Shown one piece after another: positions 1-4,964 of a stretch of 5,044 bases of DNA. Every line of letters starts with the position of its first letter. The stretch's first letter is position 1. A program made the translations under genes and the position numbers. Origin of the DNA: Pseudomonadota bacterium (GTDB lineage Bacteria > Pseudomonadota > Alphaproteobacteria > Ferrovibrionales > Ferrovibrionaceae); contig JAJYTL010000255.1 in NCBI GenBank assembly GCA_021793055.1, positions 1 through 5,044 of the forward strand, in the 5' to 3' direction. The notes under the pieces are model-generated. The model had not been told where the DNA came from. It was given only the letters and a program-made list of their open reading frames with translations, and searched no databases.

Positions 1-271
1 CGGCCTCGAGCTTGCGGTAGGGCGAGAAGGTGTCGACGATCGCGCCGGCCATGGGAAGGTCGTGCTTGGCGAGAAGAGTGGCGAGGACTTCGGCGAGAGA
101 GGGGGCAAGCCCGGCGCTATAGAGCGCATCGAAGAAGTCCGGCCGGTTCCGGCCGGATCCGGCAACCGCCTGGCCGGCAGCGCAAGCGAGCGCTTCGGCC
201 TGGGTTCGGGGCATGCCGGCACCGGAGAGGGCGAGGGCGAGCGAAAGGGTATCGAGGGCGTTCTCTGTCAT
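1..271 (-). CDS. Partial hypothetical protein, N-terminal 90 residues
   Basis: This frame opens with ATG at 271-269 on the minus strand and runs without a stop through 90 codons to the left edge, so the C-terminus is missing. A textbook Shine-Dalgarno (AAGGAGG) sits five bases upstream of the ATG and decides the start. The protein begins MTENALDTLSLALALSGAG and is rich in Ala and Leu, with alternating helical stretches: about residues 5-19, 22-38, 45-52 and 57-70. A conserved-looking segment, KHDLPMAGAIVDTFSPYRKL, lies at residues 69-88. There is no signal peptide; the early Leu/Ala run has acidic residues before it and looks like an amphipathic helix. I do not recognise the family. The plus-strand frames over the same bases are Gly/Arg-rich shadows. 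Confidence that it is a real gene is good because of the ribosome binding site and codon pattern; function is unknown. Confidence 0.75.
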   Translation of the reverse strand, partial: MTENALDTLSLALALSGAGMPRTQAEALACAAGQAVAGSGRNRPDFFDALYSAGLAPSLAEVLATLLAKHDLPMAGAIVDTFSPYRKLEA

Positions 272-293
272 GGGGGCCTCCTTGAACAAGAAA

Positions 294-313
294 CCCGGCC
301 GATTGCGGCCGGG
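294..313. repeat. Inverted repeat, 7-bp stem, upstream of left-edge gene
   Basis: CCCGGCC (294-300) and GGCCGGG (307-313) are perfect inverted arms around a 6-base loop, 23 bases before the minus-strand start codon at 271. A shorter palindrome, CTTGAACAAG (281-290), overlaps the Shine-Dalgarno region of that gene. The position suits control of translation or an operator, but the sequence alone cannot say which. Confidence 0.5.
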
Positions 314-427
314 GGGACGGGTTAGGAGACCGGGCAGAGGCTTCAGCTACGGAAGCCGAAATCCGAAAGACTGCCCAATCTCACAAGGAGGAAGATTCGG
401 AGGGGCGAGTCAGGCGGACGTGAGGAA

Positions 428-448
428 CGCCCGGCGTGACGCCGGGCG
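428..448. repeat. Perfect 9-bp GC hairpin with 3-base loop
   Basis: CGCCCGGCG (428-436), loop TGA, then CGCCGGGCG (440-448). The arms are perfect. Neither strand has a U-tract after the stem, so it is not a standard intrinsic terminator. It lies in the presumed leader of the left-edge minus-strand gene. Confidence 0.6.
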
Positions 449-563
449 GCGAGGGGGCGACGAAAGACCACAGAAAAAACGAACCACGACAACGGGCGGG
501 AAAAACTCCGCTCGGCACAGGCAGAAGCAAACCGACGCCGTGGCCTGCTGGAAAGGTGCGAGC

Positions 564-593
564 CTAGAGCGCCGATTGAAATTGCGCCGTCAA
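564..593 (-). promoter_or_regulatory. Possible promoter for the left-edge gene
   Basis: On the minus strand a TTGACG hexamer (593-588) is followed after 18 bases by CTCTAG (569-564), a weak -10. TTGACG is a good -35 for alphaproteobacterial housekeeping sigma factors. If used, it would give a leader of nearly 300 nt before the ATG at 271, containing the hairpins at 428-448 and 294-313. The -10 match is poor, so this is tentative. Confidence 0.25.
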
Positions 594-640
594 AGTTAAG
601 CTACGCTCGGGCAAAGGTCGGCGACAGGAAGGAATAGCTT

Positions 641-697
641 ATTCGCGGCACGGCCGGCTGAATGCTTCACCGCCGTGCCGACGACGACATCGCGAAT
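641..697. repeat. Nested inverted repeats
   Basis: Inner arms CGGCACGGC (646-654) and GCCGTGCCG (672-680) form a perfect 9-bp stem with a 17-base loop. Outer arms ATTCGCG (641-647) and CGCGAAT (691-697) form a perfect 7-bp inverted repeat that shares two bases with the inner left arm, so the two pairings compete. This could be an operator, an old element end or an RNA switch; no neighbour decides it. Confidence 0.45.
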
Positions 698-853
698 GTC
701 TTCGCTAGGACAAAGCCGCTACTGACCCTTCCGCCAGTTGAGGGTTCCACCGCAGCAGTAAGGAAGACGTGTCAACGGCTTCGCGATGGCAAAGGTGTTA
801 TCAAAATGGATCTGGTTCAGACAGACCAAGACCTCTCATCAGCTCGAAGCGCC

Positions 854-889
854 GCACCCCCGCACCCCCGCACCCCCGCACCCCCGCAC
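854..889 (+). repeat. 8-bp tandem repeat (GCACCCCC), four copies plus a partial
   Basis: Copies start at 854, 862, 870 and 878, with a fifth cut short at 886-889. The unit length is not a multiple of three, so frames crossing it change register at each copy and give the Pro/His/Arg runs seen in spurious reading frames. It is a simple-sequence tract prone to slippage. Confidence 0.9.
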
Positions 890-976
890 ATCACCGTCGA
901 AGAAGGGCTCAAGCGGAACAGCCCAACTGGCTCATAATTGGAAAACGGCTGGGGGGCAACGGCTTCCGCTCCAGCG

Positions 977-1030
977 CTTCTAATCATCCGAGCATTGACT
1001 TCTAATCATCCGACCATTGACTTCTAATTA
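977..1030 (+). repeat. 22-bp direct tandem repeat upstream of ATPase remnant
   Basis: Two full copies (977-998 and 999-1020) differ at one base: position 13 of the AATCATCCGA(G/C)CATTGA part. A third copy begins CTTCTAAT at 1021 and diverges after 8 bases. The copies abut without spacers. Each copy boundary makes TTGACT, a -35-like hexamer (995-1000 and 1017-1022). The array ends about 40 bases before the ATPase start codon, so it is a candidate duplicated promoter or operator. Confidence 0.85.
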
Positions 1031-1068
1031 ACCGCGGGTATTGGTCCCGATTGTCCGAAGTTGGGGGG

Positions 1069-1421
1069 ATGTTCGAGCGGCTCGTGGAGCGGCGTGCGGA
1101 TAAGGCCCTTTCGGATACGCCAGCGGTTTTGATCGTGGGACAGCGCCGGGCCGGCAAGACCACCCTTGTCCGAAAAATGGGGAAGCTAATCGAACCTATA
1201 CCGCCCCCGACGATCAGACGGTGCTTGATGCCGCCCAATCCGATCCGGCCAGCTTCATCCGGGGCCTCGACCGGGCTATCATCGACGAGATCCAGCGTGT
1301 GCCGGACCTGCTGCTCGCGATCAAGAAGACGGTCGGTGAGGACTATCGCCCAGGTCGATCCCTGCTCACCGGTTCGGCGAATGTGCTGGCCCTGCCGCGG
1401 ATCGCCGACACGGCGGGCGGC
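1069..1421 (+). pseudogene. Decayed AAA-type ATPase (DUF4143 family), frameshifted and truncated
   Basis: The reading starts at ATG 1069 (MFERLVERRADKAL). Its Walker A loop, GQRRAGKTT, is encoded at about 1138-1164. After KMGK the frame is lost, and the family sequence resumes one register over at about 1185, as ANRTYTAPDDQTVLDAAQ. Adding one G to the G run at 1179-1182 would give an unbroken KMGEANRTY reading. The second part carries a Walker B-like RAIIDEIQ and a sensor-1-like LLTGSAN. Recognisable similarity stops near 1421 (LPRIADTAGG), where intact relatives of roughly 400 residues continue into the DUF4143 domain. These ATPases are often toxin-antitoxin-like or accessory genes of unclear role. 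The truncation makes loss of function likely even if the missing base were a sequencing error. An upstream TTG (1051) is in frame but has no better ribosome binding site. Confidence 0.8.
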
Positions 1422-1683
1422 TGTTGCAATTTGGTGGTGGGCCATTCCCGTACGCGACCCGAATTAACTGTTTCTCGTCGAAGGAGCCGCCAGACAGGAG
1501 CTGTCGGCGCAATACGAAGATCGCGTGCGATGCCATTCTTTTTCGAGGCGCCTAATGGCGCAGGCAGGGAGCAAGCCGTCCTTCGCGAGCCGCCTGTGAA
1601 GCGCGTCTCGACAGGCGATACCCTCGGGCCGCGAATGGCATCTTCTTCCGAAGCGGCCATTTTCTGTGAATAGGCGGCGAAGT

Positions 1684-1745
1684 TTACCCCCCATCGCTTG
1701 GCCGGTTAAGAGGTTGTGGCGCCGATCGGCGCCGAGACCCCGCTC
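1684..1745 (-). pseudogene. Stranded 3' end of the HEPN-like gene, cut off by the IS
   Basis: When the insertion sequence is removed and base 1745 is joined to 3111, the minus-strand frame of the gene at 3091-3558 passes the junction in register. It continues for 20 codons (GAGSRRRSAPQPLNRPSDGG) to a TAA at 1686-1684. In the present arrangement this piece has no start codon and is not translated with the gene. The tail is short and of simple composition, so an open frame of this length could be chance. The register match is suggestive, not proof. Confidence 0.45.
1718..1733. repeat. Perfect 16-bp palindrome beside the IS target site
   Basis: GGCGCCGATCGGCGCC is fully self-complementary with no spacer. 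It ends 12 bases before the left boundary of the insertion sequence and lies in the stranded 3' end of the HEPN-like gene. IS110-family elements often choose sites in or near inverted repeats, so it may be part of the target context. Confidence 0.7.
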
Positions 1746-1752
1746 CGATGGG

Positions 1753-1763
1753 GTGGACGCCCC
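1753..1763 (+). repeat. Left subterminal inverted repeat of the IS
   Basis: GTGGACGCCCC, the exact reverse complement of 3097-3107. It lies seven bases inside the inferred left end and 60 bases before the transposase start. Confidence 0.85.
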
Positions 1764-1808
1764 TCCGACGGCATCTATGTGCCAAGGTAGCGGGGTTGTG
1801 GCCGCGAC

Positions 1809-1815
1809 AAAGGAG
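1809..1815 (+). promoter_or_regulatory. Ribosome binding site of the transposase gene
   Basis: AAAGGAG lies eight bases before ATG 1824, which supports that start. No good promoter hexamers are visible in the 78 bp left end. Confidence 0.7.
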
Positions 1816-1823
1816 AGACGTCC

Positions 1824-2852
1824 ATGAAAGAGGTTAGCATAATCGGTTTGGACTTGGCGAAGAACGTGTTTCAGGTGCACGGCGCTGGTTCGGATGGTTC
1901 GGTATCCTTTCGTAAGAAAATTCCTCGTACGAAGTTGATTGAGTTCTTCTCCTCCGTTCCAGTCTGTATTGTAGCGATGGAGGCTTGCGGTGCATCGCAC
2001 CATTGGGCCCGTGAGATTGGCGCGCTGGGTCACAAGGTGCGGCTGATCGCTCCGATTTATGTGAAGCCGTTTGTGAAGCGCAATAAAAATGATGCTGCCG
2101 ACGCTGAAGCGATTTCTGAAGCGGCCTCCCGTCCAACCATGAGATTTGTCGCAGTAAAAAGCGTGGAACAGCAGGCCGCGGGAATGACGCTCAAGATTCG
2201 CGATCTGCTCGTGCGGCAGCGAACTCAAACCATCAATGCGTTGCGCGGACATATGGCCGAATATGGTATTGTTGCCCCAAACGGACCCGTTCACGTTGCC
2301 CGGTTGGCGCAATCAATCGACAGTCGAGACCAGCGGCTGCCATCCACAGTGATCGATCTTTGCAGCATGCTGCTCGGCCACATTGCGTCACTCGGTGAAA
2401 AAATCGCTCTCCTGGAAAAGGAGATTCGCGAGCGTGCGCGCCATGACGAAACAGCAAAGCGCCTGATGACCATCCCTGGCATCGGCGTCATCTGTGCGAC
2501 GGCTTTGCAGGCCCTTGCCCCCGCGGCTGAGAGCTTCAGAAGAGGGCGCGACTTCGCAGCTTGGCTCGGCCTTACACCGAGACAGAAGTCTTCGGGCGGA
2601 AAAGTCCAACTTGGCGCCACAACCAAAATGGGCCAGCGGGACCTGCGGAGGCTGCTGATCTGCGGCGCCGTCGCTGTCGTTAGGTGGGCGCGCCGAAAGG
2701 GAGCGCCGGAGGGCTCGTGGCTGGCGCGGATGTTGGCGAGAAAGCCGCCCCTCCTCGTCGCTGTAGCGCTGGCCAACAGGACGGCGCGTATCGCATGGGC
2801 CCTTATGGCTAAAGGTGGGGTCTACAGACTTCCGGAACCGAAACCGGCGTAA
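1824..2852 (+). CDS. tnp: IS110-family transposase (IS1111 subgroup), DEDD recombinase
   Basis: This 342-residue protein carries both domains of the family at normal length. The N-terminal RuvC-like DEDD domain spans about residues 1-150, with acidic residues D10 (GLDLAKNVFQVH), E53 (VAMEACG), D90 and D93 (KRNKNDAADAEAI). The C-terminal Transposase_20 domain spans about 215-300, with a helix-hairpin-helix-like MTIPGIG segment (215-221) and the conserved PRQKSSGGK motif (252-260), whose serine (256 or 257) is the expected second active-site residue. Between them, a charged helical stretch (about 185-212) fits the family coiled coil. In this family the enzyme excises the element as a circle and inserts it at sites chosen by an element-encoded guide RNA. 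All catalytic residues are present and there is no frameshift, so the gene looks active. Some bases near the start (1840-2160) are less GC-rich than its 3' half. Confidence 0.95.
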   Translation: MKEVSIIGLDLAKNVFQVHGAGSDGSVSFRKKIPRTKLIEFFSSVPVCIVAMEACGASHHWAREIGALGHKVRLIAPIYVKPFVKRNKNDAADAEAISEAASRPTMRFVAVKSVEQQAAGMTLKIRDLLVRQRTQTINALRGHMAEYGIVAPNGPVHVARLAQSIDSRDQRLPSTVIDLCSMLLGHIASLGEKIALLEKEIRERARHDETAKRLMTIPGIGVICATALQALAPAAESFRRGRDFAAWLGLTPRQKSSGGKVQLGATTKMGQRDLRRLLICGAVAVVRWARRKGAPEGSWLARMLARKPPLLVAVALANRTARIAWALMAKGGVYRLPEPKPA

Positions 2853-2866
2853 GCTGGCCGGTTCGG
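2838..2866 (+). other. Hairpin spanning the transposase stop codon
   Basis: CCGAA (2838-2842) and CCGG (2844-2847) pair with CCGG (2858-2861) and TTCGG (2862-2866), giving nine base pairs with A2843 bulged and a 10-base loop holding the TAA. An alternative fold closes CCGGC/GCTGG on a GTAA tetraloop. No U-tract follows. It may separate transposase translation from the downstream guide RNA or mark the RNA's 5' boundary. Confidence 0.5.
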
Positions 2867-2941
2867 AAGCGTCGGAGATGTGAGCAGGGCGATCGAAAGG
2901 TAAGGGCAAACGGTCGGTGAGATGGGATCGGGAGAACCAGC

Positions 2942-2954
2942 GTCATTCGGAGCG
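2942..2954 (+). promoter_or_regulatory. Putative target-guide segment of the IS RNA
   Basis: These 13 bases are perfectly complementary to the plus strand of the pre-insertion site, rebuilt as 1741-1745 followed by 3111-3118. The match is exactly 13 long; bases on either side do not pair. It spans both sides of the CGA core. Confidence 0.65.
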
Positions 2955-2966
2955 CCTCGAGCGCGC

Positions 2967-3016
2967 CACGCCGATTTGGACCCGGTCCGCGTATCTCCAT
3001 ACGGGCCCGCGGCGTG
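2967..3016 (+). other. Stem-loop within the candidate guide RNA
   Basis: The outer stem is seven perfect pairs (2967-2973 with 3010-3016). The inner hairpin is CGTAT (2990-2994), loop CTCC, ATACG (2999-3003), extendable by C2988-G3004 and C2987-G3005 across a bulged G2989. A competing small hairpin, GGAC-CCG-GTCC, lies at 2978-2988. The fold begins 12 bases after the putative target guide. Confidence 0.5.
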
Positions 3017-3090
3017 TGAACTGCCGCTCAAGGAGGCCGGACACACGACTGCACCTGACCACATGCGATACCTTCGAAAAAATGCTTGCA

Positions 3091-3558
3091 TCAATCGGGG
3101 CGTCCACACACGAATGACAGCCGGAGCTGGATAGCCAAAAGTTGGCGGGTCATCGCATGACAGGCCGAGGCGTCCATATCCCCTGGCCAACCGCCTTCGT
3201 GAAACCATCGATGGATAAAGTGGTCCCGCTTTCCCTTGACCCACCTCAAATAGCGCACATTGTCCGGGGCGATCGCGTGGCGTTCGAGAATGCCGATGAG
3301 CGATCCCAGGGTTGAGCTCTGCAGGGCTGTATGCTTGCCCTTGAACGTCTCCCACCGGTCGGCGTCGTCGCCAAGGGCATGACGAACTTTCACCCGGTCG
3401 CATACGTTCATCGCGTTGATTAACATGTCTTCGAAGTGCGCCACGGCGAGATAGGTCGCGCCCATTTCCTGAACGTAGCGGTAGCGCGCGAAGTCTTCGT
3501 CCGGCATCTCCTCGAAGATGCTCAGCAACTGCGCCCTGGTTAAATCAGGGGGAAACAT
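3091..3558 (-). CDS. HEPN-like small protein, C-terminus replaced by IS sequence
   Basis: This 155-residue protein is largely helical. It has a RDHFIH motif at residues 111-116, fitting the Rx4-6H signature of HEPN domains with a polar residue after the Arg, followed by an aromatic/His-rich RWFHEGGW. HEPN proteins are often RNases of toxin-antitoxin, abortive-infection and CRISPR-linked systems. The assignment rests on this motif and the helical pattern, so it is tentative. Other conserved-looking parts are QEMGATYLAVAHFEDMLINAM (30-50) and LGSLIGILERHAI (84-96). The ATG at 3558 is the only ATG before an in-frame stop upstream (TAG, 3609-3607); the ribosome binding site is weak. The last six residues (VCGRPD) and the stop come from the insertion sequence. 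The gene lies 68 nt after the ParB-like gene and is probably co-transcribed with it. The HEPN motif is intact, so the product may still work. Confidence 0.75.
   Translation of the reverse strand: MFPPDLTRAQLLSIFEEMPDEDFARYRYVQEMGATYLAVAHFEDMLINAMNVCDRVKVRHALGDDADRWETFKGKHTALQSSTLGSLIGILERHAIAPDNVRYLRWVKGKRDHFIHRWFHEGGWPGDMDASACHAMTRQLLAIQLRLSFVCGRPD
3097..3107 (-). repeat. Right subterminal inverted repeat of the IS
   Basis: GGGGCGTCCAC on the plus strand, the exact reverse complement of 1753-1763, three bases inside the inferred right end. It also encodes part of the replacement C-terminus of the minus-strand HEPN-like gene. Confidence 0.85.
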
Positions 3559-3626
3559 CTCTGTGGCCCCACGAGCAGGATGAATGACTTTGCTTTGGCA
3601 ACTCGCCTAGCCGCATCGACAGCGGG

Positions 3627-4964
3627 TTATGCATTGAGACAATGCACCACCAGCGGCGCCGCCTGATCCCACAATGCGATTAGGTGAGTGGGCGATGGCG
3701 CAAAATCCGGTGAATGGACGTAGCGATTGAGCGTATCGAGCGAAAAAATGCCGTCTGCCTGATCGAGCTTCCTAATCAGGCCACGGTACTTGGCGTCGAT
3801 TTTTCCTTTCGCGAGTAGATCGGCCCCGATTTTTTGGGCTTTCAATGCGAGCTTATCGTTGGCGTGAACCGAAGCAAGGCTAGTGCGCCTGATATAGTTA
3901 TCTGTAGCCAGCTCGAAAAGAACCCGGAACAGCACAGAGATTGCGTTCGGGTGGTCCTCAAGCCGCAGCTTGAACTGTAACTCATCCCAAATTTGGCGTT
4001 GTCGCTGGATATGAACCTGCCAGACCACTCCATAATCGACCTGCAATATTAGCGTCGTGCGCTTGTCGGGCTTTGGAGCGGGAGGCCGAGGCGGTGTCGG
4101 TGTTCTCCCTGGTTTCGGGCCTGCGCCGCGAGTACCTCCGACACCGCCTTTACTGCTGCCACCCACCGGCAAGGGAAGGGCTGGCAGCGGCAAAACACCT
4201 TCGGCCTCCAACCGATCAAGGTAGGCTTGCTTGCCCTCGGTCTTCCACAAATCGCCCAGTACGACGGCCTTGCTGGCTAAATCCTCTGCCACACGGCGGA
4301 AGACTGGCAGAACTAGCGCCTCGTCATGCGTAAGCTGGAACTTCCCTTTGGAGACGCTGATCCCAACACGGTTGCGGAGACCTTCGGACGACAGGAGGCG
4401 GTTAGCTGTCGACCATGGGATTTTTTTCCTAGGCAACATGCCCGCCTCCTTGAGACGCTTTTCAACCTCGTCTGCAACGTTGATACCGCCTCCCTTGCCC
4501 GTCCGCTCCATGAAGTTGGCCATCATGCGATCGGTCCACGGGCTCCGACCGACGCCGCCTTGCACACCGGTGTGCCTGCGGAGGAGGATTTCGTCGATCT
4601 GCTCGCGGTCTGCCTCAACCTGGCAAACGAGTTCCTGGGGCAGCGTTCCCGGCCACTTGGCCTTCAACTCCGCGAAGAACTGTTGTAATTCTGCGCTTGG
4701 CGCACGTTTAGGGGCGGTCAGCAATTTGAGACAGGTCACCCTCCGGTTGCCGTCGAAGACAATGAAGTTTGCGCCGCTCGACAAAACCAATGGTGGCTCA
4801 TAAATCTGGCCTGTTTTCACTAAATCTTTGGCAAGGTTACGCATGTAGGATTCGTTGTGCGTAAACAGCCACGCGATTGCAGCTGTTTCGTTTTCCAATT
4901 CCCCATGCCGGTCGTTTGCGCTGTTAACTAATAGCGACTTCAGCGCCAGTCTTTTGTATGCCAT
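3627..4964 (-). CDS. ParB/Srx-like DGNRR-motif protein with C-terminal helical domain
   Basis: This 445-residue protein starts at ATG 4964-4962, three bases after a purine-rich AAAAGGGGGGG stretch. The N-terminal ParB/sulfiredoxin-like domain (about 1-160) has FIVFDGNRRVTCLKLL (67-82), with the DGNRR motif at 71-75, and RRHTGVQGGVGRSPW (129-143), both typical of ParB-like nucleotide-binding or nuclease domains. A middle helical part (160-260) is followed by a flexible Gly/Pro linker (264-300, PTPPRPPAPKP). The C-terminal domain (303-445) ends with LDTLNRYVHSPDFAPSPTHL (409-428), resembling the LNxYVHN...P tail seen in accessory ParB-like proteins and perhaps HEPN-related. It is not a chromosome-partition ParB: there is no partner ParA nearby. 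No membrane segment is visible. The gene leads an apparent operon with the HEPN-like gene; a TTGACG (5022-5017) lies upstream but without a convincing -10. A defence role is inferred, not shown. Confidence 0.8.
   Translation of the reverse strand: MAYKRLALKSLLVNSANDRHGELENETAAIAWLFTHNESYMRNLAKDLVKTGQIYEPPLVLSSGANFIVFDGNRRVTCLKLLTAPKRAPSAELQQFFAELKAKWPGTLPQELVCQVEADREQIDEILLRRHTGVQGGVGRSPWTDRMMANFMERTGKGGGINVADEVEKRLKEAGMLPRKKIPWSTANRLLSSEGLRNRVGISVSKGKFQLTHDEALVLPVFRRVAEDLASKAVVLGDLWKTEGKQAYLDRLEAEGVLPLPALPLPVGGSSKGGVGGTRGAGPKPGRTPTPPRPPAPKPDKRTTLILQVDYGVVWQVHIQRQRQIWDELQFKLRLEDHPNAISVLFRVLFELATDNYIRRTSLASVHANDKLALKAQKIGADLLAKGKIDAKYRGLIRKLDQADGIFSLDTLNRYVHSPDFAPSPTHLIALWDQAAPLVVHCLNA

Larger units (their letters stand above)
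272..1050. other. Gene-poor region with repeats and inverted repeats
   Basis: No convincing coding sequence was found here on either strand. Open frames on the plus strand around 213-599 and 662-1005 encode low-complexity Arg/Gly/Pro/His-rich peptides, lack good ribosome binding sites, and two of them owe their length to the 8-bp repeat at 854-889. What the region does contain is structural: inverted repeats at 294-313, 428-448 and 641-697, an 8-bp tandem repeat, and a 22-bp tandem repeat just before the ATPase remnant. It is probably a long leader or intergenic region left of decayed accessory genes. Confidence 0.6.
1746..3110 (+). mobile_element. IS110-family element, IS1111 subgroup, apparently complete
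   Basis: The element is about 1365 bp with one transposase gene. Subterminal inverted repeats GTGGACGCCCC (1753-1763) and GGGGCGTCCAC (3097-3107) match over 11 bases. Seven bases (CGATGGG) lie outside the left repeat and three (ACA) outside the right one, the asymmetric 7/3 arrangement known for IS1111-type elements. The short 5' non-coding end (78 bp) and long 3' end (258 bp) also fit IS1111 and not the core IS110 group. CGA occurs at both boundaries (1746-1748 and 3111-3113), consistent with a short shared core and no long target duplication. The exact ends could shift by up to three bases because of this CGA. It is inserted in the 3' part of the HEPN-like gene on the opposite strand. Confidence 0.88.
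2853..3110 (+). ncRNA. Candidate bridge/seek RNA region of the IS
   Basis: IS1111-type elements encode their target-guiding RNA in the non-coding segment downstream of the transposase, and this 258-nt segment has no gene of its own. Three things seen here support an RNA. First, GTCATTCGGAGCG at 2942-2954 is the exact complement of the rebuilt insertion site. Second, CACGCCG (2967-2973) and CGGCGTG (3010-3016) enclose an inner CGTAT-CTCC-ATACG hairpin (2990-3003). Third, ACACACGA at 3041-3048 repeats the right end of the element across the CGA core (3106-3113). The true 5' and 3' ends of the RNA cannot be set from the sequence; the entry marks the whole non-coding end. No clear promoter or terminator was found. 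Confidence 0.65.

Noticed and set aside
213..599. 128-codon plus-strand frame
   Set aside because: It is antisense to the better supported left-edge gene at its start and encodes an Arg/Gly-rich low-complexity protein.
294..889. CRISPR array
   Set aside because: The repeats present are short tandem units without regular unique spacers.
662..1005. Overlapping plus-strand frames of 65-91 codons
   Set aside because: They are rich in Pro/His/Arg because of the 8-bp repeat, lack ribosome binding sites, and three registers are open at once.
1464..2312. 282-codon minus-strand open frame
   Set aside because: It lies antisense to the first half of the transposase and crosses the IS boundary. Its protein is Arg/His/Ser-rich with no domain, typical of a shadow in GC-rich DNA.
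3024..3029. CCGCTC matching the left target flank (1740-1745) as a possible separate left-target guide
   Set aside because: Only six bases match, it lies 3' of the 13-nt guide, against the order known for IS621, and chance is sufficient.
3086..3114. Junction promoter for the circular IS (TTGCAT, 17 bp, CACGAT across the joined ends)
   Set aside because: The -10 matches only three of six consensus positions. The spacing is right but the evidence is too thin to list.
2822..3403. 193-codon minus-strand frame over the IS end and HEPN-like gene
   Set aside because: It overlaps the HEPN-like gene in another register and the IS non-coding end, is rich in Pro/Arg/Ser, and shows no domain.
3582..3588. 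GAATGAC upstream of the HEPN-like gene resembling the IS target
   Set aside because: Only seven bases are shared with the target and the CGCTC half is absent.
4073..4803. Plus-strand frames of 86, 190 and 120 codons
   Set aside because: All are antisense to the ParB-like gene, whose motifs are clear.
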